64,000 bases of DNA, taken from contig ML662465.1 of assembly GCA_007570785.1 (NCBI GenBank), positions 5,281,902 to 5,345,901 on the forward strand, in the 5' to 3' direction. A program made the position numbers and the translations under genes. Origin of the DNA: Antilocapra americana (lineage: Eukaryota > Chordata > Mammalia > Artiodactyla > Antilocapridae). Shown piece by piece: positions 1 to 15,477 of the stretch; positions within the stretch are counted from its first letter, which is position 1; the number at the start of each line of letters is the position of its first letter. Below the pieces are notes generated by a model that saw nothing but the letters and a program-made list of their open reading frames with translations, was not told the origin of the DNA and ran no database searches.

Positions 1-2338
1 CTCTGACCCGATGCAGGGCCCTGCTGGGCACCTCTGCTCTTGAGCGGCTTGGAGCTGCCTGGCTTCAATCTAAGAATTAAAAGCATCTTCTGTATCCAGG
101 AAAATGGGAGGGCTCAGTAAATTGCAACCCATAAGATGGCCTAACAGGCATTTAATGAAAACATAAGAGGGTTTTCCCCGCTAAAATCTGCTTTATGTAC
201 TTATATGTGACTGAAATTTCCCCACCAACATGTGCTAGCTCCCTTTGTATAATATGAAAGTCTTAAAATATTTAAAGATCTGAATTTTCAATTTAAAAAA
301 AATCTATGCTTTGATAAAGACCTAAGTTTGAAAGAATAGTATATTTGAGACTTGCTTTAAAAACTGTAACCAGAGAATTCCCTGGCGGTCTAGTGGTTAG
401 GACTCAGTTCTTTCACTGCCGTGGGTTCAGTACCTGGTTAGGGAACTAAGACCCCACAAGCCACAGGACAGAGCAAACAAAACAAAACCTCCTCCCCAAA
501 AGATCTAGCAAAAAGAAGAGGAAGAAGGTGGAAAAGATAAAAACAGGTATAGGCAGATGATGACAATTATTAAAAACAGATGATGAAAAATGAGGATTTA
601 TGTATTCCCCAAAAAGTTCACTCTACTTTTGGGCTTTAAAAAATGCTTTATGTCCAAAATTTAAAACTAAAAAAAAAAAAACACAACAACAAGGCAATCC
701 TTTAATATAACAATATTACCTTATAACTCTAAGAATGAACATCCATGAGTCCAATACTAACCAAATAAATGAATGGCAGAGAAGTGACAGCTCTTCCTTA
801 CAGAAGAATTTTGATTAGCAGACTGAGAGGGAACAAGAAAAGGGGAAAAATCACCACTAGAATACCACAGTAACGACTGTGGCTACTTCCACCATGGATG
901 CTAACATCAGTGAGCTAAAGTCTGAGAAGTAGTAGTATCCTCTCAAAGAAGCTCCCCACAGGGTATAAATTAATCACTGAAAGGAAAACAGTAACTATGC
1001 ACTGGAGGTACCACCTTAACCAATTGATCGCCAATCAAAGGAAATATTAATGTAACCAAAGAAAATATCAAAAATGAAAGCCAAAAGTAAAAGGTAATCC
1101 TTAAAACAGCAGTGTCATAACTGAAACACATGAACTCATGAAGCTGTGCTGTATCCACACACAGAAAGCATTTCAAGTGGCTTTTTTTTTTTGGTGAAAT
1201 ATAGTCTAAGGACAAAAAGAACTGCATGGAAATAAACATAATTTCATAACATACTTTATATATGTTGAAAATTCATGTATACAGTGTAAGCAAACAAGGG
1301 TTTCATTGTAAGAGAAAAAGAAATACAAGCATAAAATTAAAAAGTAAAAATCCTATAATATTAAACTTAGACACAAATTACCAAAAGAAAATTAAAGTAG
1401 TAATTTCACAGTGGAGAAAAAGACTGCTGTAAGACAAGTTTGCATCAATTTCAATTTCCTGAACTTGATAACTGTGTCCTGTGCTGTGGTTATGTAAAAG
1501 AATTGTTTTTAGGAAACATACACTGAAGTACTAAGTAGTAAAGGCCAGAATATGTACAACTTACTATCATATTGTTTGGGACAAAAACAATACGCACACA
1601 TATATACACATATAATGAGAGATAAAGTAAATGTAGAAAAATGTGAATTGGTAGAGAAAAGGGGGTATAAGATAGAGGAGGATTTTGTCTATTCTTATAC
1701 TTTTCATATTTTGAAATAATATAGAAATAAAACATTCAAAAATGTGAATCAGAAATAGCATAAATTCAAGGTTACCCCCCACCCCAGTTATGTATTTTCT
1801 GCTCTCTGAAGAGACCTAGAAACAACGCCAACCCGAGCAATGGTTTTGTAAGAAAATGCCCATCCTTTGAGAGAGATGTGTATAGAAGTTCCTGGGGGTA
1901 AAATGGCAAGATGTCTGGAATCAACTTCAAAAATACTTCAAAGGAACAAACAAGGAGTGATGAAGCAAACATTACAAATCTTACTAAGTGTTGAATCTAG
2001 TGGCGATGTGGGGATCCCACATACATTGTGCCCTACGAGTATATCTAAAGCTTCTCAACATTTTTTCCAATGAACCATGCAGGGTGATATTAGCAATTTC
2101 AAAAAAAAAATGTTAAGAATTGTTCAGGCATGGCATTTAGCCACTCTCTTCTCTCAGGACATGACAGGTCTGATTCAGTCATGGTAAGGTCTGTCTTTCC
2201 TGACAGGGCTGTGGGGGAAGGCATCTGCCACATGCGGACGGGGACCACAGATTCAGACTGGGGCCTGTCCTACTGCACACCGGGGACCATCCATTCACAC
2301 ACTGAGGCAGGCAAGGCTGTCTACCCATACTCGTTTAC
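1..2338 (-). other. PLK1 intron 5 (partial)
   Basis: AT-rich intron running off the left edge. It holds a CHR-type SINE near 374-475 and A-rich tracts near 670 and 2100. I read both strands for polo-box exon 6 and found none. ORFs at 970-1239 and 2130-2702 lack protein similarity or shadow exon 5. Confidence 0.75.
374..475 (+). mobile_element. CHR-type tRNA-derived SINE
   Basis: Begins ttccctggcggtctagtgg and continues through the tRNA-like box B region ggttcagtacctgg to gaactaagaccccacaagcc, followed by an A-rich tail. Confidence 0.8.
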
Positions 2339-7259
<4,921 letters not shown>

Positions 7260-7480
7260 GTTCCCGGAGTTGCTCAGCAGAGCTAGCAGGGTCTAGGCAG
7301 AGGCTTGGCACGGCTCTGCCTCTGCTCGAATTCAAACGCGGCGCCGGGAACGTTACAAGAGCCTACGCGCTACTGATTGGCCGCGGGGATTTAAAATCCA
7401 AACCCGCCCGCCGCGCGGCACTCTGGGAGCGGTCTGCGCTGCAGCCGCCTTTAAACCCTCACCCAGGCCCTAGGGGGAGC
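7260..7480 (-). promoter_or_regulatory. PLK1: PLK1 promoter and 5' UTR
   Basis: CpG-rich DNA upstream of the PLK1 ATG. On the minus strand GGCGCC (7345-7340) is followed, three bases on, by TTTGAA (7336-7331). This is the CDE/CHR tandem that, in known PLK1 promoters, binds DREAM/MMB complexes and gives G1 repression and G2/M expression. An inverted CCAAT box (ATTGG) lies at 7376-7380, a likely NF-Y site, and GC-box-like sequence follows near 7401-7420. The transcription start is inferred, not seen, around 7290-7330. Confidence 0.85.
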
Positions 7481-7867
7481 TTGATTGACAGGCATCGCGG
7501 ACGGAAGACACGTGGGGTGCCTGGGAAACGGTAGCTGGTGTGGGGTTGCTGAGACCCAGCCCCCGGAGAAGGGGAGTTCAGGGTTTCTCCTTTCTCGGCG
7601 GCCGGGGAAGCTCCTGCAGTTCTCGAGCACCTCCTCCAGGAAAGTTTTCCTAGCAAGTTCCTCCACCCCCACCCTGCCTTCTAGATTATAAACTCCGAGA
7701 ACAGAGACCTGGCAAGAGAGACAGCATGGGAGAGCCCTAATATCCGTCTCGGAAGTCACCAACTCTCTTCCCAATCACCTCATAAACTAAAATCGAAGTA
7801 TAGAGAGGATGCTTGCCAGGCAAACGCATTTTCCTGACAAATCCCCTACTCTTCTCCTTCAAATAAC

Positions 7868-7998
7868 AGCAGGGGCCACCAGCATCACCAACACCTGTGA
7901 GCTTGTTAGAAAGACAAAGTTTCAGGCCTCAACGCAGGCCCCCCAATTCAGAATCTACCCAGTGATTCTCACACATATTGAAGTTTGAGAAGTACAGT
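7868..7998. mobile_element. MER20-like fragment
   Basis: Contains ggggccaccagcatcaccaa near one end and gtgattctcaca, ttgaagtttgagaa near the other, the reverse orientation of the MER20 ends. Abuts the left arm of the 8-9 kb inverted repeat. Confidence 0.55.
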
Positions 7999-8046
7999 AC
8001 CAGAACCCGCCCCCAGCCAGGGTCATTCTGCAAGAGAATTGGCTGG

Positions 8047-8244
8047 CTCTGGGAACCTTGTGCCTGGTTTCCTCTGGATTTTGCTCTATGAACATTTCCC
8101 TTGGCTGATTTTGCTTCATAACCATTCACTGTAATAAATCCTAGCCATCTATGAGTAGGACTATTTGCTGAGTTCTATGGGGGGATGGTCTTGGGGCCCC
8201 CAACACAGGGCACAAGGGGGACTTATGGAGGTGTTGGTCATGTT
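8047..8244 (+). repeat. Left arm of 198-bp inverted repeat
   Basis: Reverse complement of 8912-9110 with one substitution (a versus c in the aacatttccc stretch) and one G in a homopolymer run. It contains aataaatcc and ggcccccaacacaggg, suggesting an LTR-like or other old dispersed repeat. Confidence 0.9.
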
Positions 8245-8911
8245 TGGCTGGCTCTATTTCCCAGTGCCTAAAATAGTGGACCCTCAATTGTTTTCTAAGA
8301 GTTTTCTAAGAGTGAAAGATTGGCAGAATGCCTGGCAAACTGGTAAGCCAAAGTCAAATTTGGCTGCAGAGGTGTTTTGTTTGGTCTTTCACTTTTTAAA
8401 ATTTGTATTCATATACAGGACTGAAAAATCAAGAGAGCTCATATAAAAATTCAGCTTTGTGGCTTTTCCTTAAGAAAAAACTATTAGCTGTCCCAACTCT
8501 ATGCTTAACATATCTTTCCAGTTTGTCAGTGTTCCCTGCTAACCCTCCTTTGCCCCTTTGCCTGTCTGGCTTCCATAGATACTTAAGTGGCAACCCTGAG
8601 GATCACTCAAGTTATAAGCCCAGCATCCTGTGATGTCTTTGCCAGGACTCAGCAAAAGTCAGTCATATCACAGTTATCTCTTTACATAACTCCCAATGCC
8701 TGGCAAAAAGGAGTGACTAAAATGCTTTATAAATAAAAAGAAGTTGTTTTTTAAAATTATTGTTTTTTAATCCCTGTGGTGTGTAATATTTTATCTTTTT
8801 ATAAAGTTGAATCTATGTACCAAAAAAGTATGTATCTGTTAATTGGACAGCTCAGTGAATTTTCACAAAATGAGTACATCTCATGTAAACAGCACCCAGA
8901 CTGAGAAGGAG

Positions 8912-9110
8912 AACATGACCAACACCTCCATAAGTCCCCCTTGTGCCCTGTGTTGGGGGCCCCAAGACCATCCCCCCCATAGAACTCAGCAAATAGTCCT
9001 ACTCATAGATGGCTAGGATTTATTACAGTGAATGGTTATGAAGCAAAATCAGCCAAGGGAAAGGTTCATAGAGCAAAATCCAGAGGAAACCAGGCACAAG
9101 GTTCCCAGAG
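8912..9110 (-). repeat. Right arm of 199-bp inverted repeat
   Basis: Partner of 8047-8244 across a 667-bp spacer, about 99% identical. Sequence outside this arm on both sides appears to continue the same old repeats, so this copy may be the ancestral one. Confidence 0.9.
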
Positions 9111-9170
9111 TCTTCTCCCAGTGGAGTCATTCACACAGGACACACTTAATTCCTCCAGCAATGAGTGTGA

Positions 9171-9232
9171 CAACATGTGTGAAATGTTATCTACCAGAGA
9201 ACAACATGTGTGAAATGTTATCTACCAGAGAA
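9171..9232. repeat. Perfect 31-bp tandem duplication
   Basis: Two identical 31-nt units, each beginning caacatgtgtgaaatgttat, at 9171-9201 and 9202-9232, just outside the right inverted-repeat arm. Confidence 0.9.
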
Positions 9233-9732
9233 GCTCATTAGAGACGCCAGCCCAGGGCTTTTCTGGGGTTTGGTCACATAGGCACCCTCTGCCTGTAACA
9301 CACTGAAATTCTACATTCCTGGAAGGAAATCAGGCATGCAGCATAAGCCACACTGTTTACACAGTTTAAGTTTAATAAGCAACTCCTATCATTTAAGGAA
9401 TGGTGAGAACTCTCCTGAAATTCAAGAACCCAGATACCAGCTGAGGGCCAACCTTCCAGCAGACAGCACTGGGAGCTTTCCTTCAGGAAAAGGGGAAAGT
9501 TTCCAGAATAGTTCTGAGAAATGAAGATCATAAATGTTTTCCAGCTCTCCAAAGCTTCCTGGGTGCCAGGCTTTTGATCAGCAATACTAACCTGACATTT
9601 TTTCAATAATCTTTTATTCTCATCCAGGCCTTTCATCCAGAAGGGCTGTGTGTAAGAGACATGGGAATAATTTTGCAGGTAAATATTTTAATATAATTTA
9701 ACTGGAAAGACATTCAGGAATTTATCAGGATA

Positions 9733-10090
9733 TGTTATGGGCTGAACTGTGTTTTCCCCAAATTATGTGCTGAAGTCCTAACATCCAGTACAGAATGCAA
9801 CTGTATTTGGAGATATGGCCTTCAAAGAGGTGATTAAAGTAAAATGGGTGGGCCCTATCCAATATGACTGGTGTTCTTATAAGAAGAGATTAAGTCACAG
9901 ACACTCAGACAGAGGGGCAACCATGTGAAGATACAGTGAGAAGGCTGCCAGCTGCAGGCCTAGGAGACAGGCCTTAGGAGAAACATACCAACTGCCTGCT
10001 CTTGGACTTCTAGCCTCTAGGACTAGAGAAAATACATTTCTATTTTTTAAGCCATCCAGTCTGTGCTATTTTGTTACTGCAGCCCTAACA
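9733..10090 (+). mobile_element. Solo LTR of MLT1 type (ERVL-MaLR)
   Basis: Begins tgttatgggctgaactgtgt and contains atttggagatatggcc, tgggccctatccaatatgac, gtgaagatacagtgagaagg and ttggacttctagcctctag. Ends tattttgttactgcagccct plus aaca. These are landmarks of the old mammalian MaLR LTR family. No internal retroviral genes are visible. Confidence 0.8.
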
Positions 10091-10130
10091 CGACTGAAGT
10101 GACTTAGCAGCAGCAGCAGCAGCAGCAGCA
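10091..10130 (+). repeat. BovA SINE 3' tail with (AGC)8 microsatellite
   Basis: cgactgaagtgacttagcag is the 3' end of a Bov-tA/BovA SINE, continuing into eight AGC repeats (10106-10129). It is fused directly to the LTR end. Confidence 0.85.
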
Positions 10131-11526
10131 TCACACTAGTAGAGGATGAAGTCCTAAATTTAAAAATCTTCATAGTGGGTTTATATAACCTTCCACCCCT
10201 TTTCCCCAGAGACAGCCTGGAAAAGATCAGTCCTTTTCCAGAGAAACCTACACCGGAGTAGTCACTCTACCGTACAAGGTGTGTGTACAAAGGGGAAAGT
10301 GAGGAGGCAGAGTAAGCCTATCAACCCGTGGTAGTAAGTTGCAGCTCACTCAGGAGGCTGAGCACACAAATCAAAAGCATCGAGGCACCCCCAGGGAAGG
10401 CCCAGAATCTGATATGTCAAAAGCAGGAGGCAGCCGGCGGTCAGAGTCCCTGTGATGTGCCTTCCTCCAATTTGCAGGTTTGGGCAGGGATCACAAGTCA
10501 GGATGCAATCAGCCTCTGCATTAGACATAAAAGAGCTGATCAGCAGCTTGATTTCAGACGGTCCCATCAAAGAATGGCTCTTTCCTGTGGGCATTTGACC
10601 CAGTTGGTACAGCCAGCATCCACAACGTATGCTGTCATCATTCAGAGCTCCAGAGGGGCCCTAAATCTCCAGTGGTCCCAGAGTCTGACTGAGTTCTGTT
10701 CATGGAGCCCAGGTCTGCTTTCAGTTCGGCCCTGCTCCTTGGGGGGCAGAGAGTGCACTGACAGCCAGCGTAGGCTCCAGCTTCGAGGGAGGTCCAGGCA
10801 ACTAGGGTCAGTGAGCTGGGGATTCCAATCAAGCCGGGTACTTTTCTTCAGCAGCAGCAAAGTGCTGCGGTGTCAGTCTCAGAGTCCAAACTGACCCACT
10901 CAGAAACATGCACATCAGGCTGGACAACCATCAGCCTCTAAGGGTCAGACATCTGATGTCAACAAGGGCCAATCGGAAACTTAACTGCTTTTTCAAAATC
11001 CCAATGTGTATTTCTATTCAGAGAGCGCCTCTCTTCTTATGTTGTTACCCTCTTTCCAGAGGTTCCAATAGATACAAATCATAGCAAAAATCATCAGGTA
11101 TGGAGACTTGTTCTGGTTCTAAAATCCAAAGAATTTAAATTCCAACCTACCTATGGATAAGAGAAGCAAGGAAACTATACCCCACCAATACCTTCTTAAT
11201 TTACATTTTGCATGTTTGAGATGGGTCCACTAGCATTTATTAAATTACTAACCACAGCAGCAAGCATGTAACATTTTAAAACAATTTTATCGTATCTCCA
11301 GATAAAATGGCCACAAAATACAAAGCCATTTCTTAAAAACTTCCCTTTTCTCTCATTGCAAATTTACTCAAACTCCTAGTAATAAATTCGGCATTTACAG
11401 GGTTATCATCACAGACCAGCAGTGTTCACTCTTTCCTGCACAGGCCCCCTTTCAGTAATAACTCCTCCAAGGGCAACCACTAGCATACATTTTTAAGCAA
11501 CAGATTCAATCAATTAAAAAAAATTA

Positions 11527-11650
11527 GGGAATTCCCTGGTGGTCCAAAGACTAGGACTCTGGGCTTTCACTGCCAAGGGCACAGGTTCAATACCTGGTCG
11601 GGAACTAGGATCCCACAAGCCTCAAAGCACGGTCAAAAAATTTTTTTTTT
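11527..11650 (+). mobile_element. CHR-type SINE, short form
   Basis: ggaattccctggtggtccaa head, ggttcaatacctggtcggga box B region, ggatcccacaagcc, then an A/T tail. Confidence 0.8.
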
Positions 11651-11904
11651 TAATTTAAAAAGTTAAGACTGTTTTTCATTCATACATTCGAAGGCCTGTT
11701 GAGCACCCATTGCATGTATGTTTTTTTATTTCATTCAGAACACTTACTAAAAAAATTATGAAGCATTGAAGAAACTTTAATTCTCTTTCAGCCATCCTTT
11801 AACAGCTGTTTTCATATTCCCTTCCAGTCCTTATCAACATGGAATTTCAAATCTATATAGCTGCGACTGTGTCATGTTAATATAATCTATCTGCATGGTA
11901 TCAG

Positions 11905-12140
11905 TAATAGTAACACTAAGTGAGCCTTTATGGACTTACTATATTCCAGGCACGGGGCTAAGAGCTTTATAGAGATGATTTCATTTAATCCACACAAAGA
12001 CCCTAGGAGAGAAGGATTACTTTTCCCATCTAAAGATAAGGAAATGGGCACTTCTACATCAGGTTACTTGCCTAAGGTCATGTAGCCAGGAGGTAGCAAG
12101 CTTGAATTCCAACTCAGTTCTGCTGACTCCAAAGCACACC
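11905..12140 (+). repeat. MIR element
   Basis: Long MIR match by eye: tactatattccaggcacggg, atttcatttaatccacacaa, cttgcctaaggtcatgtagc, then ctgctgactccaaagca. Confidence 0.7.
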
Positions 12141-12194
12141 TGTTTGCACACTGCCTCTCAGGGCCTTGCTGTTCTGGCAAGAACCAAACCCCAG

Positions 12195-12512
12195 GTCTTC
12201 CCTGGTGACTCAGCCGTAAAGAATCTGCCTGCCAGTGCGTGAGACATGGATTCAACCCCTGGTCCAGGGAGATCCCACATGCCATGGAGCAACTAAGCTC
12301 GTGTACCACAGCTACTGAGCCTGTGCTCTTAAAGCCCAGGAACCACAACTACTGAGCACGTGTGCCCTAGAGACCATGTTCTGCAACAAGAGAAGCCACC
12401 GAAATGAGAAGCCTGAGCACTGCAACAGGGTAGATACCCTGCTCTTCACAACTAGAGAAAAGCCTGCGCGCAGTAACAAAGATACAGCGCAGCCAAAAAT
12501 AAATAAATAAAA
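12195..12512 (+). mobile_element. CHR-type SINE, long form
   Basis: cttccctggtgactcagccg head, body with cacaactactgagcacg and caacaagagaagccaccg, tail aaaaataaataaataaa. Confidence 0.85.
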
Positions 12513-13726
12513 TTATTTTACAAAAAGAACCAAGTCCCAGACTCCTTTGGTTCACTTGCTCACTCACTCACTCATTCATTCCTACCAAAAAGCAATATGA
12601 CATGCTGGTTAAACACTCAGTCTGAAGAAACCCTGGGTTCAAATGCCATGTGATTTCAGCAAGTGACTGAACCTCTCTGTGCCTCAATTTCCAGGTCTAT
12701 AAAACAGGGATGGTTACGGTGCCCTTCTCCTAGGATTCTATCTAGGAGAAGACATGCCTACCTCCTAAGGTTTTCATGGAGAAATTCTAAGAGGAATCTC
12801 AGAATAATGTTGTTATTATTATTGAAATAAAAAGAACCTGTACCTAATCCCAGGGAGCTCGGAGTCTTCTACAGGACTTTCCAGTTCTGGGCCTCTCGAA
12901 TTTCCATACTTCTCCCCTCTCCTCTGGTCACACTGTTTCCTCAGCCTCCTGCTACTTCCATCAAAAACCAGAAAGTCCACCCAGCAGATATGAAAGGCTG
13001 AGATGAATGTAGCTAAAGAAAAGTTGGCAGGGCCAAGAAAACCCACACGGGCTTCAGACTTAAGATGAAAGTCAGAGAGGAGTGTACTGCATTCCTGTGT
13101 CTCTTTCTGGAATGGTTTTCGTTGGCACAACCATCTGCCTGATATCCAACGGCCTTGGACATGCAGAACAAGCTGTTCAGTCTCCTTGGGGAAGTGGGAT
13201 GTCCTGGGCCACCTCTTCTCACTTCAGGATCCAGGTCAGAGCGCATAACAGGAACAGGTGTGGCTAGCACGCCGCAGAGACTTCAGGGAAAGCAAGGGAC
13301 TAACCACAGCAGCAAGTGCAGCCCTCAGGGGAAGTGCTTCACTGCATAAAACATGGACTTTGCAGCCAGATAAGACTTGGCTTTGATTCCAGCTCAGCCA
13401 TTTATTAGCTATGTGACACTGGGCAAATTTACCTAACCTCTCTTGAGATTGGCCTCCACGACACTGCCTGATGGGTTGTAAAAATCCCTACTTTTTTTGA
13501 CAGTTGGGAGGAGTAAAGGTTTTCTAATAAGTGCCTGACACCCCACAGATACAAAGCAAGGAAGGGTGATTTCCTTGCTCCACCTTTTCTTTGTGATGAA
13601 GGGAAAGATGGTCTTCATTTCACTCTAAATTAAAAAAATATATAGGAATGCTGCACCTTATACTATGAAAGGTTCACTTCCTAATAATAGTGTAAGATAT
13701 ACGTAAGAGACTGGACATAAGATCAC

Positions 13727-13865
13727 CGGGTCAGGAAGATCTCCCAGAGGAGGGGATGGCAACCCACTCCAGTATTCTTGCCTGGAGTATCCACGGACAG
13801 AGGAACTTGGCAGGCCAGAATCCACGGAGTAGCAAAGAGTTGGATACAACGGAAGTGACTTAGCA
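13727..13865 (+). mobile_element. BovA-type SINE (3' part)
   Basis: gggtcaggaagatctcccag, acccactccagtattcttgc and gaagtgacttagca are core BovA landmarks; the tRNA-like head is missing. Confidence 0.8.
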
Positions 13866-14240
13866 TGCTCACAGGTATACATAATAGTATGGTATACCCA
13901 TATACTATAAGATGCATCATTTCTAATAATACTAGTTATAACTACCATTTACTGAGTGCTCACCCTGAGTCCCTACACATGTGTCACATGTATGAATGCA
14001 TTTAATCATAATAACCCCTATGAATCTTCCCCATTTTAAGGATGAGAAATATGAGTTTCCACAAGGTGAGATAACTTGCCCAAATTCACATGGCTAGAGA
14101 ACAGCAGGGCTGGGATTCAATCTGCTGCCCCCAACACCCACACTTCACCACTATGGTGACACTGAAGAAGAGCCCCACAGGTCTCCCCTGGAGAACTGTT
14201 CTGTTTACTGGGCTAAGCCTAAGATCCCTACAGGCAGGGC

Positions 14241-14308
14241 CTGGCTCTGTCTTCTTCACTAGGCCAGCACCTGGCACTGTCTTCTTCACTAGGCCAGCGC
14301 CTGGCACT
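14241..14308. repeat. 30-bp tandem duplication
   Basis: Two 30-nt units at 14241-14270 and 14271-14300, differing at two positions, followed by a partial third copy (ctggcact). Confidence 0.85.
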
Positions 14309-15264
14309 CAGCTGTGGCTCAGAGTATTTGTTAAATGAATAAATGAGTGCTGCAGCATGTGGTCAGGCGCCCCCCCCCCCCAACCCCTGGCCCTAAAGGA
14401 CAGCAAAATGACAAAAGCACAGCCCATCACTGGGGCTCTCGAAGCATTTCAGTGATCATGGACTTATGGGAACTGGTCCAAACTGGCAGGACATTTTGCC
14501 GACACCTGTTCTGAAATAATCACACTGTTCTAACGTTGCCGTCGCCATTACAGGGGCCTTACAGCCCTACAGCAGCTACCACTAGACCAGCCAGCTCGGT
14601 GTGACCACCCAGAACAACCACCCAGCTTTGTTAGATGCAATCTGTCCTGGCAAATGGCTGAGGGTGAGTTAGAACGTGACTGGAGCTCAATGTTCTGGAC
14701 ACCCTGTGGGCTCACCAGCCAGATCCAGACACCAAGGAAAGCTTCCCGAGCCACCAAGATCCCTGCTTTAAAGCTGAGAAATTTCTTAGGATGTGGAAAT
14801 AGGAGCAATGTTTGTATGATTCATTCCCAAGTCTGTTATCACCCAGATGGGCCCCAGTGACTAAGAAAGTAACTGTGGTCTCAGCTCTGAGTGAGGCTCA
14901 TGCAGAAGTGACTAACTCAGAACCCGCCACAGACCCCAACAAACCACAAGGGCCTGTGCAGCCATGTGAAATGGAATTGGTCAACAGGAGGCTCATAAGT
15001 CATTCAACCTTGTTCCCTGCACCCAGGATCCTGCAACATGAGACTTATCTGGGGTGGAGTGGGGACCAGAGGTAGGGGGACTCAAATCCAGGTAATCACC
15101 CCATGAAGTATGCACCGGAAAATCACAGGCTCACGCCTGACTCTTCAGGAGTTCACAGCTAGTGCGGGTTCAGACAAGAGCACAGGCATATAACTAGAAT
15201 TTTATCTTGACTCTGAAAAGGGCCCCTTCGTAAGGTGCACGGGGAAGCAGTTTCTGGCAGAAGT

Positions 15265-15477
15265 GCATACGCACTCAGTCACTAAGTCATGTCTGACTCT
15301 TGCAGCCCCATGGACTGTAGCCTGCCAGGCTCCTCTGTCTGTGGGATTTTCCAGGCAAGAATACTGGAGTGGGTTGTCATTTCCTCCTCTAGGGGATCTT
15401 CCTGACCCAGAGATCAAACCCGCATCTCCTGCATTGGCAGGCAGATTCTTTACCACTGAGCCACCTGGGAAGCCCCT
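15265..15477 (-). mobile_element. Bov-tA SINE
   Basis: Complete by eye on the minus strand: ggcttcccaggtggctcagt head at the right end, aatactggagtgggttg on the plus strand in the middle, and the agtcatgtctgactcttgca end at the left. Confidence 0.85.

Noticed and set aside
7929..9213. Similar ORFs on opposite strands (MNGYEAKSAKG-type starts)
   Set aside because: They exist only because they lie in the two arms of the inverted repeat; the underlying DNA is old dispersed repeat.
10328..10894. 188-codon ORF between PLK1 and DCTN5
   Set aside because: No similarity I recognise and no exon-like borders. Treated as chance.
14367..14381. C homopolymer (also near 55801) as a structural motif
   Set aside because: Simple homopolymer runs; no repeated G/C tracts around them to support a quadruplex.
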